DNA of 64,000 bases from Hydractinia symbiolongicarpus (Eukaryota > Cnidaria > Hydrozoa > Anthoathecata > Hydractiniidae), in contig NC_079887.1 in the NCBI RefSeq assembly GCF_029227915.1, positions 930,001-994,000 on the forward strand. The letters run 5' to 3'. The translations under genes were made by a program, and so were the position numbers. Numbering within the stretch: the stretch's first letter is position 1; each line of letters begins with the position of its first letter. The notes beneath the pieces were generated by a model. The model ran no database searches and was not told where the DNA came from. It was given only the letters and a program-made list of their open reading frames with translations. Positions 24,421-37,160 of the stretch are shown here, in pieces.

Positions 24421-26737
24421 TTTTTTAAATTTTTTTTTCGTCACTAAAACGCATGAGACTTGTAGTTTTCAAAAATGTTTTCATTTTTGATGAGACGCTG
24501 AATAAAAGAAGTTTAATCGCCGGCAAACGAAAACCCGCGATTTCCCGTAAATCTCGGGGTTGGCCCGTATAGTCAAAAGTATACAAAGAAAGTACCCAGG
24601 CAGTAAACTCATTTCCCGAACGATTTTTTAAATTTTTTTTTCACCACTAAAACGCATGAGACTTGTAGTTTTCAAAAATGATTTCATTTTTGATGAGACG
24701 CTGAATAAAAGAAGTTTAATCGCCGGCAAACGAAACCCGCGATTTCCCGTAAATCCCGGGCTTGGACTGTATAGTCAAAAGTATACAAAGAAAGTACCCA
24801 GGGAGTAAACTCATTTCCCGAACGATTTTTTAAATTACTTTTTCACCACTAAAACGCATGAGACTTGTAGTTTTCAAAAATGTTTTCATTTTTGATGAGA
24901 CGCTGAATAAAAGCAGTTTAATCGACGGCAAACGAAATCCCGCGATTTCCCGTAAATCCGGGGCTTGGCCCGTATAGTCGAATGTATACAAAGAAAGTAC
25001 CCAGGGAGTAAACTCATTTCCCGAACGATTTTTTAAATTTTTTTTCGTCACTAAAACGCATGAGACTTGTAGTTTTCAAAAATGTTTTCATTTTTGATGA
25101 GACGCTGAATAAAAGCAGTTTAATCGCCGGCAAACGAAAACCCGCGATTTCCCGTAAATCCCGGGCATGGCACGTATAGTCGAATGTATACAAAGAAAGT
25201 ACCCAGGGAGTAAACTCATTTCCAGAACGATTTTTTAAATTATTTTTTTACCACTAAAGCCCATGAGACTTGTAGTTTTTAAAAATGTTTTCATTTTTGA
25301 TGAGACGCTGAATAAAAGAAGTTTAATTGCCGGCAAACGAAAATCCGCGATTTCCCGTAAATCCCGGACTCGGCCCGTATAGTCAAAAGTATACAAAGAA
25401 AGTACCCAGGGAGTAAACTCATTCCCCGAACGATTTTTTAAATTATTTTTTCACCACTAAAACGCATGAGACTTGTAGTTTTTAAAAATGTTTTTATTTT
25501 TGATGAGACGCTGAATGAAAGAAGTTTAATCGCCGGCAAACGAAAACCCGCGATTTCCCGTAAATCCCGGCTTGGCCCGTATAGTCAAAAGTATACAAAG
25601 AAAGTACCCAGGAAGTAAACTCATTTCCAGAACGATTTTTTAAATTATTTTTTCACCACTAAAACGCATAAGACTTGTAGTTTTTAAAAATGTTTCCATT
25701 TTTGATTAGACGCTGAATAAAAGAAGTTTAATCGCCGGAAACGAAAACCCGCGATTTCCCGTAAATCCCGGGCTTGGCCCGTATAGTCAAAAGTATACAA
25801 AGAAAGTACCCAGGGAGTAAACACATTTCCCGAACGATTTTTTATATTATTTTTTTACCACTAAACGCATGAGACTTGTAGTTTTCAAAAATATTTTCAT
25901 ATTTGATGGGACGCTGAATAAAAGAAGTTTAATCGCCGGCAAACGAAAATCTGAGATTTCCCGTAAATCCCGGACTCGGCCCGTATAGTCAAAAGTATAC
26001 AAAGAAAGTACCCAGGGAGTAAACACATTTCCCGAACGGCAAACGAAAACCCGCGATTTCCCGTAAATCCCGGCTTGGCCCGTATAGTCAAAAGTATACA
26101 AAGAAAGTACCCAGGGAGTAAACTCATTTCCCGAACGATTTTTTAAATTATTTTTTCACCACTAAAACGCATGAGACTTGTAGTTTTCAAAATTGTTTTC
26201 ATTTTTGATGAGACGCTGAATAAAAGAAGTTTAATCGCCGGCAAACGAAAACCCGCGATTTCCCGTAAATCCCGGGCTTAGCAGGTATAGTCGAATGTAT
26301 ACAAAGAAAGTACCCTGTGAGTAAACTCATTTCCAGAACGATTTTTTATATTATTTTTTCACCACTAAAGCCCATGAGACTTGTAGTTTTTAAAAATGTT
26401 TTCATTTTTGATGAGATGCTGAGTAAAAGAAGTTTAATCGCCGGCAAACGAAAACCGCGATTTCCCGTAATTCCCGGCTTGGCCTGTATAGTCAAAAGTA
26501 TACAAAGAAAGTACCCAGGGAGTAAACTCATTTCCCGAACGATTTTTTAAATTATTTTTTCAGCACTAAAACACATGAAACTTGTTGTTTTCAAAAATGT
26601 TTTCATTTTTGATGAGACGCTGAATAAAAGCAGTTTAATCGCCGGCAAACGAAAACCTGCGATTTCCCTAAATCCCGGACTCGGCCTGTATAGTCAAAGG
26701 TATACAAAGAAAGTACCCAGGGAGTAAACACATTTCC
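24421..26737 (+). repeat. Continuation of the 11.2-kb-offset segment, copy 2
   Basis: About 11 full monomers plus a half-monomer at 26,033-26,131. The order is the same as in 13.2-15.5 kb, including CCCAGGCAGTAAAC, GATTAGACGCTG and the CGCCGGAAACG deletion. One visible indel is that the linker near 14,631 has one more T than its counterpart near 25,853. No other sequence class is present. Confidence 0.85.
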
Positions 26738-29672
26738 CGAACGGCAAACGAAAACCCGCGATTTCCCGTAAATCCCGGCTTGGCCCGTATAGTCAAAAGT
26801 ATACAAAGAAAGTACCCAGGGAGTAAACTCATTTCCCGAACGATTTTTTAAATTATTTTTTCAGCACTAAAACGCATGAGACCTGTAGTTTTTAAAATTG
26901 TTTTCATTTTTGATGAGACGCTGAATAAAAGAAGTTTAATCGCCGGCAAACGAAAACCCGCAATTTCCCGTAAATCCCGGGCTTAGCAGGTATAGTCGAA
27001 TGTATACAAAGAAAGTACCCTGTGAGTAAACTCATTTCCAGAACGATTTTTTATATTATTTTTTCACCACTAAAGCACATGAGACTTGTAGTTTTTAAAA
27101 ATGTTTTCATTTTTGATGAGATGCTGAGTAAAAGAAGTTTAATCGCCGGCAAACGAAAACCGCGATTTCCCGTAATTCCCGGCTTGGCCTGTATAGTCAA
27201 AAGTATACAAAGAAAGTACCCAGGGAGTAAACTCATTTCCCGAACGATTTTTTAAATTATTTTTTCAGCACTAAAACACATGAAACTTGTAGTTTTCAAA
27301 AATGTTTTCATTTTTGATGAGACGCTGAATAAAAGCAGTTTAATCGCCGGCAAACGAAAACCTGCGATTTCCCTAAATCCCGGACTCGGCCTGTATAGTC
27401 AAAGGTATACAAAGAAAGTACCCAGGGAGTAAACTCATTTCCAGAACGATTTTTTAAATTACTTTTTCACCACTAAAACGCATGAGACTTGTAGTTTTCA
27501 AAAATGTTTTCATTTTTGATGAGACGCTGAATAAAAGCAGTTTAATCGCCGGCAAACGAAATCCCGCGTTTACCCGTAAATCCGGGGCTTGGCCCGTATA
27601 GTCGAATGTATACAAAGAAAGTACCCAGGGAGTAAACTCATTTCCCGAACGATTTTTTAAATTTTTTTTTCACCACTAAAACGCATGAGACTTGTAGTTT
27701 TCAAAAATGTTTTCATTTTTGATGAGACGCTGAATAAAAGAAGTTTAATCGCCGGCAAACGAAAACCCGCGATTTCCCGTAAATCCCGGGCTTGGCCCGT
27801 ATAGTCAAAAGTATACAAAGAAAGTACCAAGGGAGTAAACTCATTTCCCGAACGATTTTTTAAATTTTTTTTTCACCACTAAAACGCATGAGACTTGTAG
27901 TTTTCAAAAATGTTTTCATTTTTGATGAGACGATGAATAAAAGAAGTTTAATCGCCGGCAAACGAAACCCGCGATTTCCCGTAAATCCCGGGCTTGGACC
28001 GTATAGTCAAAAGTATACAAAGAAAGTACCCAGGGAGTAAACTCATTTCCCGAACGATTTTTTAAATTACTTTTTCACCACTAAAACGCATGAGACTTGT
28101 AGTTTTCAAAAATGTTTTCATTTTTGATGAGACGCTGAATAAAAGCAGTTTAATCGACGGCAAACGAAATCCCGCGATTTCCCGTAAATCCCGGGCTTGA
28201 CCCGTATAGTCGAATGTATACAAAGAAAGTACCCAGGGAGTAAACTCATTTCCCGAACGATTTTTTAAATTTTTTTTTCCTCACTAAAACGCATGAGACT
28301 TGTAGTTTTCAAAAATGTTTTCATTTTTGATGAGACCCGGAATAAAAGAAGTTTAATCGCCGGCAAACGAAAACCCGCGATTTCCCGTAAATCCCGGGCT
28401 TGGCCCGTATAGTCAAAAGTATACAAAGAAAGTACCCAGGGAGTAAACTCATTTCCCGAACGATTTTTTAAATTTTTTTTTCACCACTAAAACGCATGAG
28501 ACTTGTAGTTTTCAAAAATGATTTCATTTTTGATGAGACGCTGAATAAAAGAAGTTTAATCGCCGGCAAACGAAACCCGCGATTTCCCGTAAATCCCGGG
28601 CTTGGACCGTATAGTCAAAAGTATACAAAGAAAGTACCCAGGGAGTAAACTCATTTCCCGAACGATTTTTTAAATTACTTTTTCACCACTAAAACGCATG
28701 AGACTTGTAGTTTTCAAAAATGTTTTCATTTTTGATGAGACGCTGAATAAAAGCAGTTTAATCGCCGGCAAACAAAAACCCGCGATTTCCCGTAAATCCC
28801 GGGCTTGGCACGTATAGTCGAATGTATACAAAGAAAGTACCCAGGGAGTAAACTCATTTCCAGAACGATTTTTTAAATTATTTTTTTACCACTAAAGCCC
28901 ATGAGACTTGTAGTTTTTAAAAATGTTTTCATTTTTGATGAGACGCTGAATAAAAGAAGTTTAATCGCCGGCAAACGAAAACCCGCGATTTCCCGTAAAT
29001 CCCGGGCTTGGCCCGTATAGTCAAAAGTATACAAAGAAAGTACCCAGGGAGTAAACTCATTTCCCGAACGATTTTTTAAATTATTTTTTCACCACTAAAA
29101 CGCACGAGACTTGTAGTTTTCAAAAATATTTTCATATTTGATGGGACGCTGAATAAAAGAAGTTTAATCGCCGGCAAACGAAAATCCGCGATTTCCCGTA
29201 AATCCCGGACTCGGCCCGTATAGTCAAAAGTATACAAAGAAAGTACCCAGGGAGTAAACTCATTCCCCGAACGATTTTTTAAATTATTTTTTCACCACTA
29301 AAACGCATGAGACTTGTAGTTTTTAAAAATGTTTTCATTTTTGATGAGACGCTGAATGAAAGAAGTTTAATCGCCGGCAAACGAAAACCCGCGATTTCCC
29401 GTAAATCCCGGCTTGGCCCGTATAGTCAAAAGTATACAAAGAAAGTACCCAGGGAGTAAACTCATTTCCAAAACGATTTTTTAAATTATTTTTTCACCAC
29501 TAAAACGCATAAGACTTGTAGTTTTTAAAAATGTTTTCATTTTTGATGAGACGCTGAATAAAAGAAGTTTAATCGCCGGCAAACGAAAACCCGCGATTTC
29601 CCGTAAATCCCGGGCTTGGCCCGTATAGTCAAAAGTATACAAAGAAAGTACCCAGGGAGTAAACTCATTTCC
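26738..29672 (+). repeat. 2,935-bp higher-order repeat, copy 1
   Basis: Fourteen full monomers plus one half-monomer (26,738-26,836), abutting copy 2 at +2,935. By eye I counted about nine differences across the unit, such as AGACCTGTAG against AGACTTGTAG, CGATGAATAAAAG against CGCTGAATAAAAG, ACCCGGAATAAAAG against ACCCTGAATAAAAG, and CTTGACCCG against CTTGGCCCG. That is roughly 0.3% divergence. The left part (to about 28.19 kb) is also shared with 15.5-17.0 kb. Confidence 0.9.
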
Positions 29673-32611
29673 CGAACGGCAAACGAAAACCCGCGATTTT
29701 CCGTAAATCCCGGCTTGGCCCGTATAGTCAAAAGTATACAAAGAAAGTACCCAGGGAGTAAACTCATTTCCCGAACGATTTTTTAAATTATTTTTTCAGC
29801 ACTAAAACGCATGAGACTTGTAGTTTTTAAAATTGTTTTCATTTTTGATGAGACGCTGAATAAAAGAAGTTTAATCGCCGGCAAACGAAAACCCGCAATT
29901 TCCCGTAAATCCCGGGCTTAGCAGGTATAGTCGAATGTATACAAAGAAAGTACCCTGTGAGTAAACTCATTTCCAGAACGATTTTTTATATTATTTTTTC
30001 ACCACTAAAGCACATGAGACTTGTAGTTTTTAAAAATGTTTTCATTTTTGATGAGATGCTGAGTAAAAGAAGTTTAATCGCCGGCAAACGAAAACCGCGA
30101 TTTCCCGTAATTCCCGGCTTGGCCTGTATAGTCAAAAGTATACAAAGAAAGTACCCAGGGAGTAAACTCATTTCCCGAACGATTTTTTAAATTATTTTTT
30201 CAGCACTAAAACACATGAAACTTGTAGTTTTCAAAAATGTTTTCATTTTTGATGAGACGCTGAATAAAAGCAGTTTAATCGCCGGCAAACGAAAACCTGC
30301 GATTTCCCTAAATCCCGGACTCGGCCTGTATAGTCAAAGGTATACAAAGAAAGTACCCAGGGAGTAAACTCATTTCCAGAACGATTTTTTAAATTACTTT
30401 TTCACCACTAAAACGCATGAGACTTGTAGTTTTCAAAAATGTTTTCATTTTTGATGAGACGCTGAATAAAAGCAGTTTAATCGCCGGCAAACGAAATCCC
30501 GCGTTTACCCGTAAATCCGGGGCTTGGCCCGTATAGTCAAATGTATACAAAGAAAGTACCCAGGGAGTAAACTCATTTCCCGAACGATTTTTTAAATTTT
30601 TTTTTCACCACTAAAACGCATGAGACTTGTAGTTTTCAAAAATGTTTTCATTTTTGATGAGACGCTGAATAAAAGAAGTTTAATCGCCGGCAAACGAAAA
30701 CCCGCGATTTCCCGTAAATCCCGGGCTTGGCCCGTATAGTCAAAAGTATACAAAGAAAGTACCAAGGGAGTAAACTCATTTCCCGAACGATTTTTTAAAT
30801 TTTTTTTTCACCACTAAAACGCATGAGACTTGTAGTTTTCAAAAATGTTTTCATTTTTGATGAGACGCTGAATAAAAGAAGTTTAATCGCCGGCAAACGA
30901 AACCCGCGATTTCCCGTAAATCCCGGGCTTGGACCGTCTAGTCAAAAGTATACAAAGAAAGTACCCAGGGAGTAAACTCATTTCCCGAACGATTTTTTAA
31001 ATTACTTTTTCACCACTAAAACGCATGAGACTTGTAGTTTTCAAAAATGTTTTCATTTTTGATGAGACGCTGGATAAAAGCAGTTTAATCGACGGCAAAC
31101 GAAATCCCGCGATTTCCCGTAAATCCCGGGCTTGGCCCGTATAGTCGAATGTATACAAAGAAAGTACCCAGGGAGTAAACTCATTTCCCGAACGATTTTT
31201 TAAATTTTTTTTTCCTCACTAAAACGCATGAGACTTGTAGTTTTCAAAAATGTTTTCATTTTTGATGAGACCCTGAATAAAAGAAGTTTAATCGCCGGCA
31301 AACGAAAACCCGCGATTTCCCGTAAATCCCGGGCTTGGCCCGTATAGTCAAAAGTATACAAAGAAAGTATCCAGGGAGTAAACTCATTTCCCGAACGATT
31401 TTTTAAATTTTTTTTTCACCACTAAAACGCATGAGACTTGTAGTTTTCAAAAATGATTTCATTTTTGATGAGACGCTGAATAAAAGAAGTTTAATCGCCG
31501 GCAAACGAAACCCGCGATTTCCCGTAAATCCCGGGCTTGGACCGTATAGTCAAAAGTATACAAAGAAAGTACCCAGGGAGTAAACTCATTTCCCGAACGA
31601 TTTTTTAAATTACTTTTTCACCACTAAAACGCATGAGACTTGTAGTTTTCAAAAATGTTTTCATTTTTGATGAGACGCTGAATAAAAGCAGTTTAATCGC
31701 CGGCAAACAAAAACCCGCGATTTCCCGTAAATCCCGGGCTTGGCACGTATAGTCGAATGTATACAAAGAAAGTACCCAGGGAGTAAACTCATTTCCAGAA
31801 CGATTTTTTAAATTATTTTTTTACCACTAAAGCCCATGAGACTTGTAGTTTTTAAAAATGTTTTCATTTTTGATGAGACGCTGAATAAAAGAAGTTTAAT
31901 CGCCGGCAAACGAAAACCCGCGATTTCCCGTAAATCCCGGGCTTGGCCCGTATAGTCAAAAGTATACAAAGAAAGTACCCAGGGAGTAAACTCATTTCCC
32001 GAACGATTTTTTAAATTATTTTTTCACCACTAAAACGCACGAGACTTGTAGTTTTCAAAAATATTTTCATATTTGATGGGACGCTGAATAAAAGAAGTTT
32101 AATCGCCGGCAAACGAAAATCCGCGATTTCCCGTAAATCCCGGACTCGGCCCGTATAGTCAAAAGTATACAAAGAAAGTACCCAGGGAGTAAACTCATTC
32201 CCCGAACGATTTTTTAAATTATTTTTTCACCACTAAAACGCATGAGACTTGTAGTTTTTAAAAATGTTTTCATTTTTGATGAGACGCTGAATGAAAGAAG
32301 TTTAATCGCCGGCAAACGAAAACCCGCGATTTCCCGTAAATCCCGGCTTGGCCCGTATAGTCAAAAGTATACAAAGGAAGTACCCAGGGAGTAAACTCAT
32401 TTCCAAAACGATTTTTTAAATTATTTTTTCACCACTAAAACGCATAAGACTTGTAGTTTTTAAAAATGTTTTCATTTTTGATGAGACGCTGAATAAAAGA
32501 AGTTTAATCGCCGGCAAACGAAAACCCGCGATTTCCCGTAAATCCCGGGCTTGGCCCGTATAGTCAAAAGTATACAAAGAAAGTACCCAGGGAGTAAACT
32601 CATTTCCCGAA
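29673..32611 (+). repeat. 2,935-bp higher-order repeat, copy 2
   Basis: This is the tandem partner of the preceding unit, starting at its half-monomer (29,673-29,771). Private changes here are GTCAAATGTATAC, CCGTCTAGTC, CTGGATAAAAG, GTATCCAGGG and AAAGGAAGTACCC. The match ends near 29,679/32,614, where copy 1 leads into a half-monomer but this copy continues with a full monomer. Confidence 0.9.
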
Positions 32612-35600
32612 CGATTTTTTAAATTATTTTTTCACCACTAAAACGCACGAGACTTGTAGTTTTCAAAAATATTTTCATATTTGATGGGACGCTGAATAAA
32701 AGAAGTTTAATCGCCGGCAAGAGAAAACCCGCGATTTTCCGTAAATCCCGGGCTTGGCCCGTATAGTCAAAAGTATACAAAGAAAGTACCCAGGGAGTAA
32801 ACACATTTCCCGAACGATTTTTTATATTATTTTTTTACGACTAAACGCATGAGACTTGTAGTTTTCAAAAATGTTTTCATTTTTGATGAGACGCTGAATA
32901 AAAGCAGTTCAATCGACGGCAAACGAAATCCCGCGATTTCCCGTAAATCCGGGGCTTGGCCCGTATAGTCGAATGTATACAAAGAATGTACCCAGGGAGT
33001 AAACTCATTTCCCGAACGATTTTTTAAATTTTTTTTTCGTCACTAAAACGCATGAGACTTGTAGTTTTCAAAAATGTTTTCATTTTTGATGAGACGCTGA
33101 ATAAAAGCAGTTTAATCGCCGGCAAACGAAAACCTGCGATTTCCCTAAATCCCGGACTCGGACCGTATAGTCAAAAGTATACAAAGAAAGTACCCAGGGA
33201 GTAAACTCATTGCCAGAACGATTTTTTAAACTATTTTTTCACCACTAAAACGCATAAGACTTGTACTTTTTAAAAATGTTTTCATTATTGATGAGACGCT
33301 GAATAAAAGAAGTTTAATCGCCGGCAAACGAAAACCCGCGATTTCCCGTAAATCCCGGGCTGGGCCCGTATAGTCAAAAGTATACAAAGAAAGTACCCAG
33401 GGAGTAAACTCATTTCCCAAACGATTTTTTATATTATTTTTTTACCACTAAACGCATGAGACTTGTAGTTTTCAAAAATATTTTCATATTTGATAGGACG
33501 CTGAATAAAAGAAGTTTAATTGCCGGCAAACGAAAATCCGCGATTTCCCGTAAATCCCGGACTCGGCCCGTATAGTCAAAAGTATACAAAGAAAGTACCC
33601 AGGGAGTAAACTCATTTCCCGAACGATTTTTTAAATTATTTTTTCACCACTAAAACGCATGAGACTTGTAGTTTTCAAAATTGTTTTCATTTTTGATGAG
33701 ACGCTGAATAAAAGAAGTTTAATCGCCGGCAAACGAAAACCCGCGATTTCCCGTAAATCCCGGGCTTAGCAGGTATAGTCGAATGTATACAAAGAAAGTA
33801 CCCTGTGAGTAAACTCATTTCCAGAACGATTTTTTATATTATTTTCTCACCACTAAAGCCCATGAGACTTGTAGTTTTTAAAAATGTTTTCATTTTTGAT
33901 GAGATGCTGAGTAAAAGAAGTTTAATCGCCGGCAAACGAAAACCGCGATTCCCCGTAATTCCCGGCTTGGCCTGTATAGTCAAAAGTATACAAAGAAAGT
34001 ACCCAGGGAGTAAACTCATTTCCCGAACGATTTTTTAAATTATTTTTTCAACACTAAAACACATGAGACTTGTAGTTTTCAAAAATGTTTTCATTTTTGA
34101 TGAGACGCTGAATAAAAGCAGTTTAATCGCCGGCAAAGGAAAACCTGCGATTTCCCTAAATCCCGGACTCGGCCTGTATAGTCAAAGGTATACAAAGAAA
34201 GTACCCAGGGAGTAAACTCATTTCCAGAATGATTTTTTAAATTATCTTTCACCACTAAAACGCATAAGACTTGTAGTTTTTAAAAATGTTTTCATTTTTG
34301 ATGAGACGCTGAATAAAAGAAGTTTAATCGCCGGCAAACGAAAACCCGCGATTTCCCGTAAATCCCGGGCTTGGCCCGTATAGTCAAAAGTATACAAAGA
34401 AGGTACCCAGGGAGTAAACATATTTCCCGAACGATTTTTTATAATATTTTTTTACCACTAAAACGCATGAGACTTGTAGTTTTCAAAAATATTTTCATAT
34501 TTGATGGGACGCTGAATAAAAGAAGTTTAATCGCCGGCAAACGAAAATCTGCGATTTCCGGTAAATCCCGGGCTCGGCCCGTATAGTCAAAAGTATACAA
34601 AGAAAGTACGCAGGGAGTAAACTCATTTCCCGAACGGCAAACGAAAACCCGCGATTTCCCGTAAATCCCGGCTTGGCCCGTATAGTCAAAAGTATACAAA
34701 GAAAGTACCCAGGGAGTAAACTCATTTCCCGAACGATTTTTTAAATTATTTTTTCACCACTAAAACGCATGAGACTTGTAGTTTTCAAAATTGTTTTCAT
34801 TTTTGATGAGACGCTGAATAAAAGAAGTTTAATCGCCGGCAAACCAAAACCCGCGATTTCCCGTAAATCCCGGGCTTAGCAGGTATAGTCGAATGTATAC
34901 AAAGAAAGTACCCTGTGAGTAAACTCATTTCCAGAACGATTTTTTAAATTATTTTTTCAACACTAAAACGCATGAGACTTGTAGTTTTCAAAAATGTTTT
35001 CATTTTTGATGAGACGCTGAATAAAAGCAGTTTAATCGCCGGCAAACGAAAACCTGCGATTTCCCTAAATCCCGGACTCGGCCCGTATAGTCAAAAGTAT
35101 ACAAAGAAAGTACCAAGGGAGTAAACTCATTTCCCGAACGATTTTTTAAATTACTTCTTCACCACTAAAACGCATGAGACTTGTAGTTTTCAAAAATGTT
35201 TTCATTTTTGATGAGACGCTGAATAAAAGCAGTTTAATCGCCGGCAAACGAAATCCCGCGTTTGCCCGTAAATCCGGGGCTTGGCCCGTATAGTCGAATG
35301 TATACAAAGAAAGTACCCAGGGAGTAAACTCATTTCCCGAACGATTTTTTAAATTTTTTTTTCACCACTAAAACGCATGAGACTTGTAGTTTTCAAAAAT
35401 GTTTTCATTTTTAATGAGACGCTGAATAAAAGCAGTTTAATCGCCGTCAAACGAAATCCCGCGTTTGCCCGTAAATCCGGGGCTTGGCCCGTATAGTCGA
35501 ATGTATACAAAGAAAGTACCCAGGGAGTAAACTCATTTCCCGAACGATTTTTTAAATTTTTTTTTCACCACTAAAACGCATGAGACTTGTAGTTTTCAAA

Positions 35601-37160
35601 AATGTTTTGATTTTTGATGAGACGCTGAATAAAAGAAGTTTAATCGCCGGCAAACGAAACCCGCGATATCCCGTAAATCCCGGGCTTGGCCCGTATAGTC
35701 AAAAGTATACAAAGAAAGTACCCTGTGAGTAAACTCATTTCCAGAACGATTTTTTAAATTATTTTTTCACCACTAAAACGCATGAGAATTGTAGTTTTCA
35801 AAAATGTTTTCATTTTTGATGAGACGCTGAATAAAAGCAGTTTAATCGCCGGCAAACGAAAACCTGCGATTTCCCTAAATCCCGGACTCGGCCCGTATAG
35901 TCAAAAGTATACAAAGAAAGTACCCAGGGAGTAAACTCATTTCCAGAACGATTTTTTAAATTATTTTTTCACCACTAAAACGCATAAGACTTGTAGTTTT
36001 TAAAAATGTTTTCATTTTTGATGAGACGCTGAATAAAAGAAGTTTAATCGCCGGCAAACGAAAACCCGCGATTTCCCGTAAATCCCGGGCTTGGCCCGTA
36101 TAGTCAAAAGTATACAAAGAAAGTACCCAGGGAGTAAACTCATTTCCCGAACGATTTTTTAAATTTTTTTTTCACCACTAAAACGCATGAGACTTGTAGT
36201 TTTCAAAAATGTTTTCATTTTTGATGAGACGCTGAATAAAAGAAGTTTAATCGCCGGCAAACGAAACCCGCGATTTCCCGTAAATCCCGGGCTTGGCCCG
36301 TATAGTCAAAAGTATACAAAGAAAGTACCCAGGGAGTAAACTCATTTCCCGATCGATTTTTTAAATTAATTTTTCACCACTAAAACGCATGAGACTTGTA
36401 GTTTTCAAAAATGTTTTCATTTTTGATGAGACGCTGAATAAAAGCAGTTTAATCGACGGCAAACGAAATCCCGCGATTTCCCGTAAATCCGGGGCTTGGC
36501 CCGTATAGTCGAATGTATACAAAGAAAGTACCCAGGGAGTAAACTCATTTCCCGAACGATTTTTTAAATTTTTTTTCACCACTAAAACGCATGAGACTTG
36601 TAGTTTTCAAAATTGTTTTCATTTTTGATGAGACGCTGAATAAAAGAAGTTTAATCGCCGGCAAACCAAAACCCGCGATTTCCCTAAATCCTGGACTCGG
36701 ACCGTATAGTCAAAAGTATACAAAGAAAGTACCCAGGGAGTAAACTCATTTCCAGAACGATTTTTTAAACAATTTTTTCACCACTAAAACGCATAAGACT
36801 TGTAGTTTTTAAAAATGTTTTCATTTTTGATGAGACGCTGAATAAAAGAAGTTTAATCGCCGGCAAACGAAAACCCGCGATTTCCCGTAAATCCCGGGCT
36901 TGGCCCGTATAGTCAAAAGTATACAAAGAAAGTACCCAGGGAGTAAACTCATTTCCAGAACGATTTTTTAAACAATTTTTTCACCACTAAAACGCATAAG
37001 ACTTGTAGTTTTTAAAAATGTTTTCATTTTTGATGAGACGCTGAATAAAAGAAGTTTAATCGCCGGCAAACGAAAACCCGCGATTTCCCGTAAATCCCGG
37101 GCTTGGCTCGTATAGTCAAAAGTATACAAAGAAAGTACCCAGGGAGTAAACTCATTTCCC
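32612..37160 (+). repeat. Mixed monomers linking two higher-order domains
   Basis: About 22 full monomers and one half-monomer (34,631-34,729). Part of it (33.6-34.2 kb) repeats the CTTAGCAGG then GAGATGCTGAGTAAAAG monomer pair known from 11, 15, 19, 22, 26 and 30 kb. Two adjacent monomers at about 35,165-35,570 are near copies (CGCGTTTGCCCGTAAATCCG, 203-bp step). The stretch 36.15-36.58 kb recurs at 37.16-37.60 kb (offset 1,012, five monomers). New linker types AAACAATTTTTTCACC and AAATTAATTTTTCACC first appear here and dominate further right. Confidence 0.82.
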
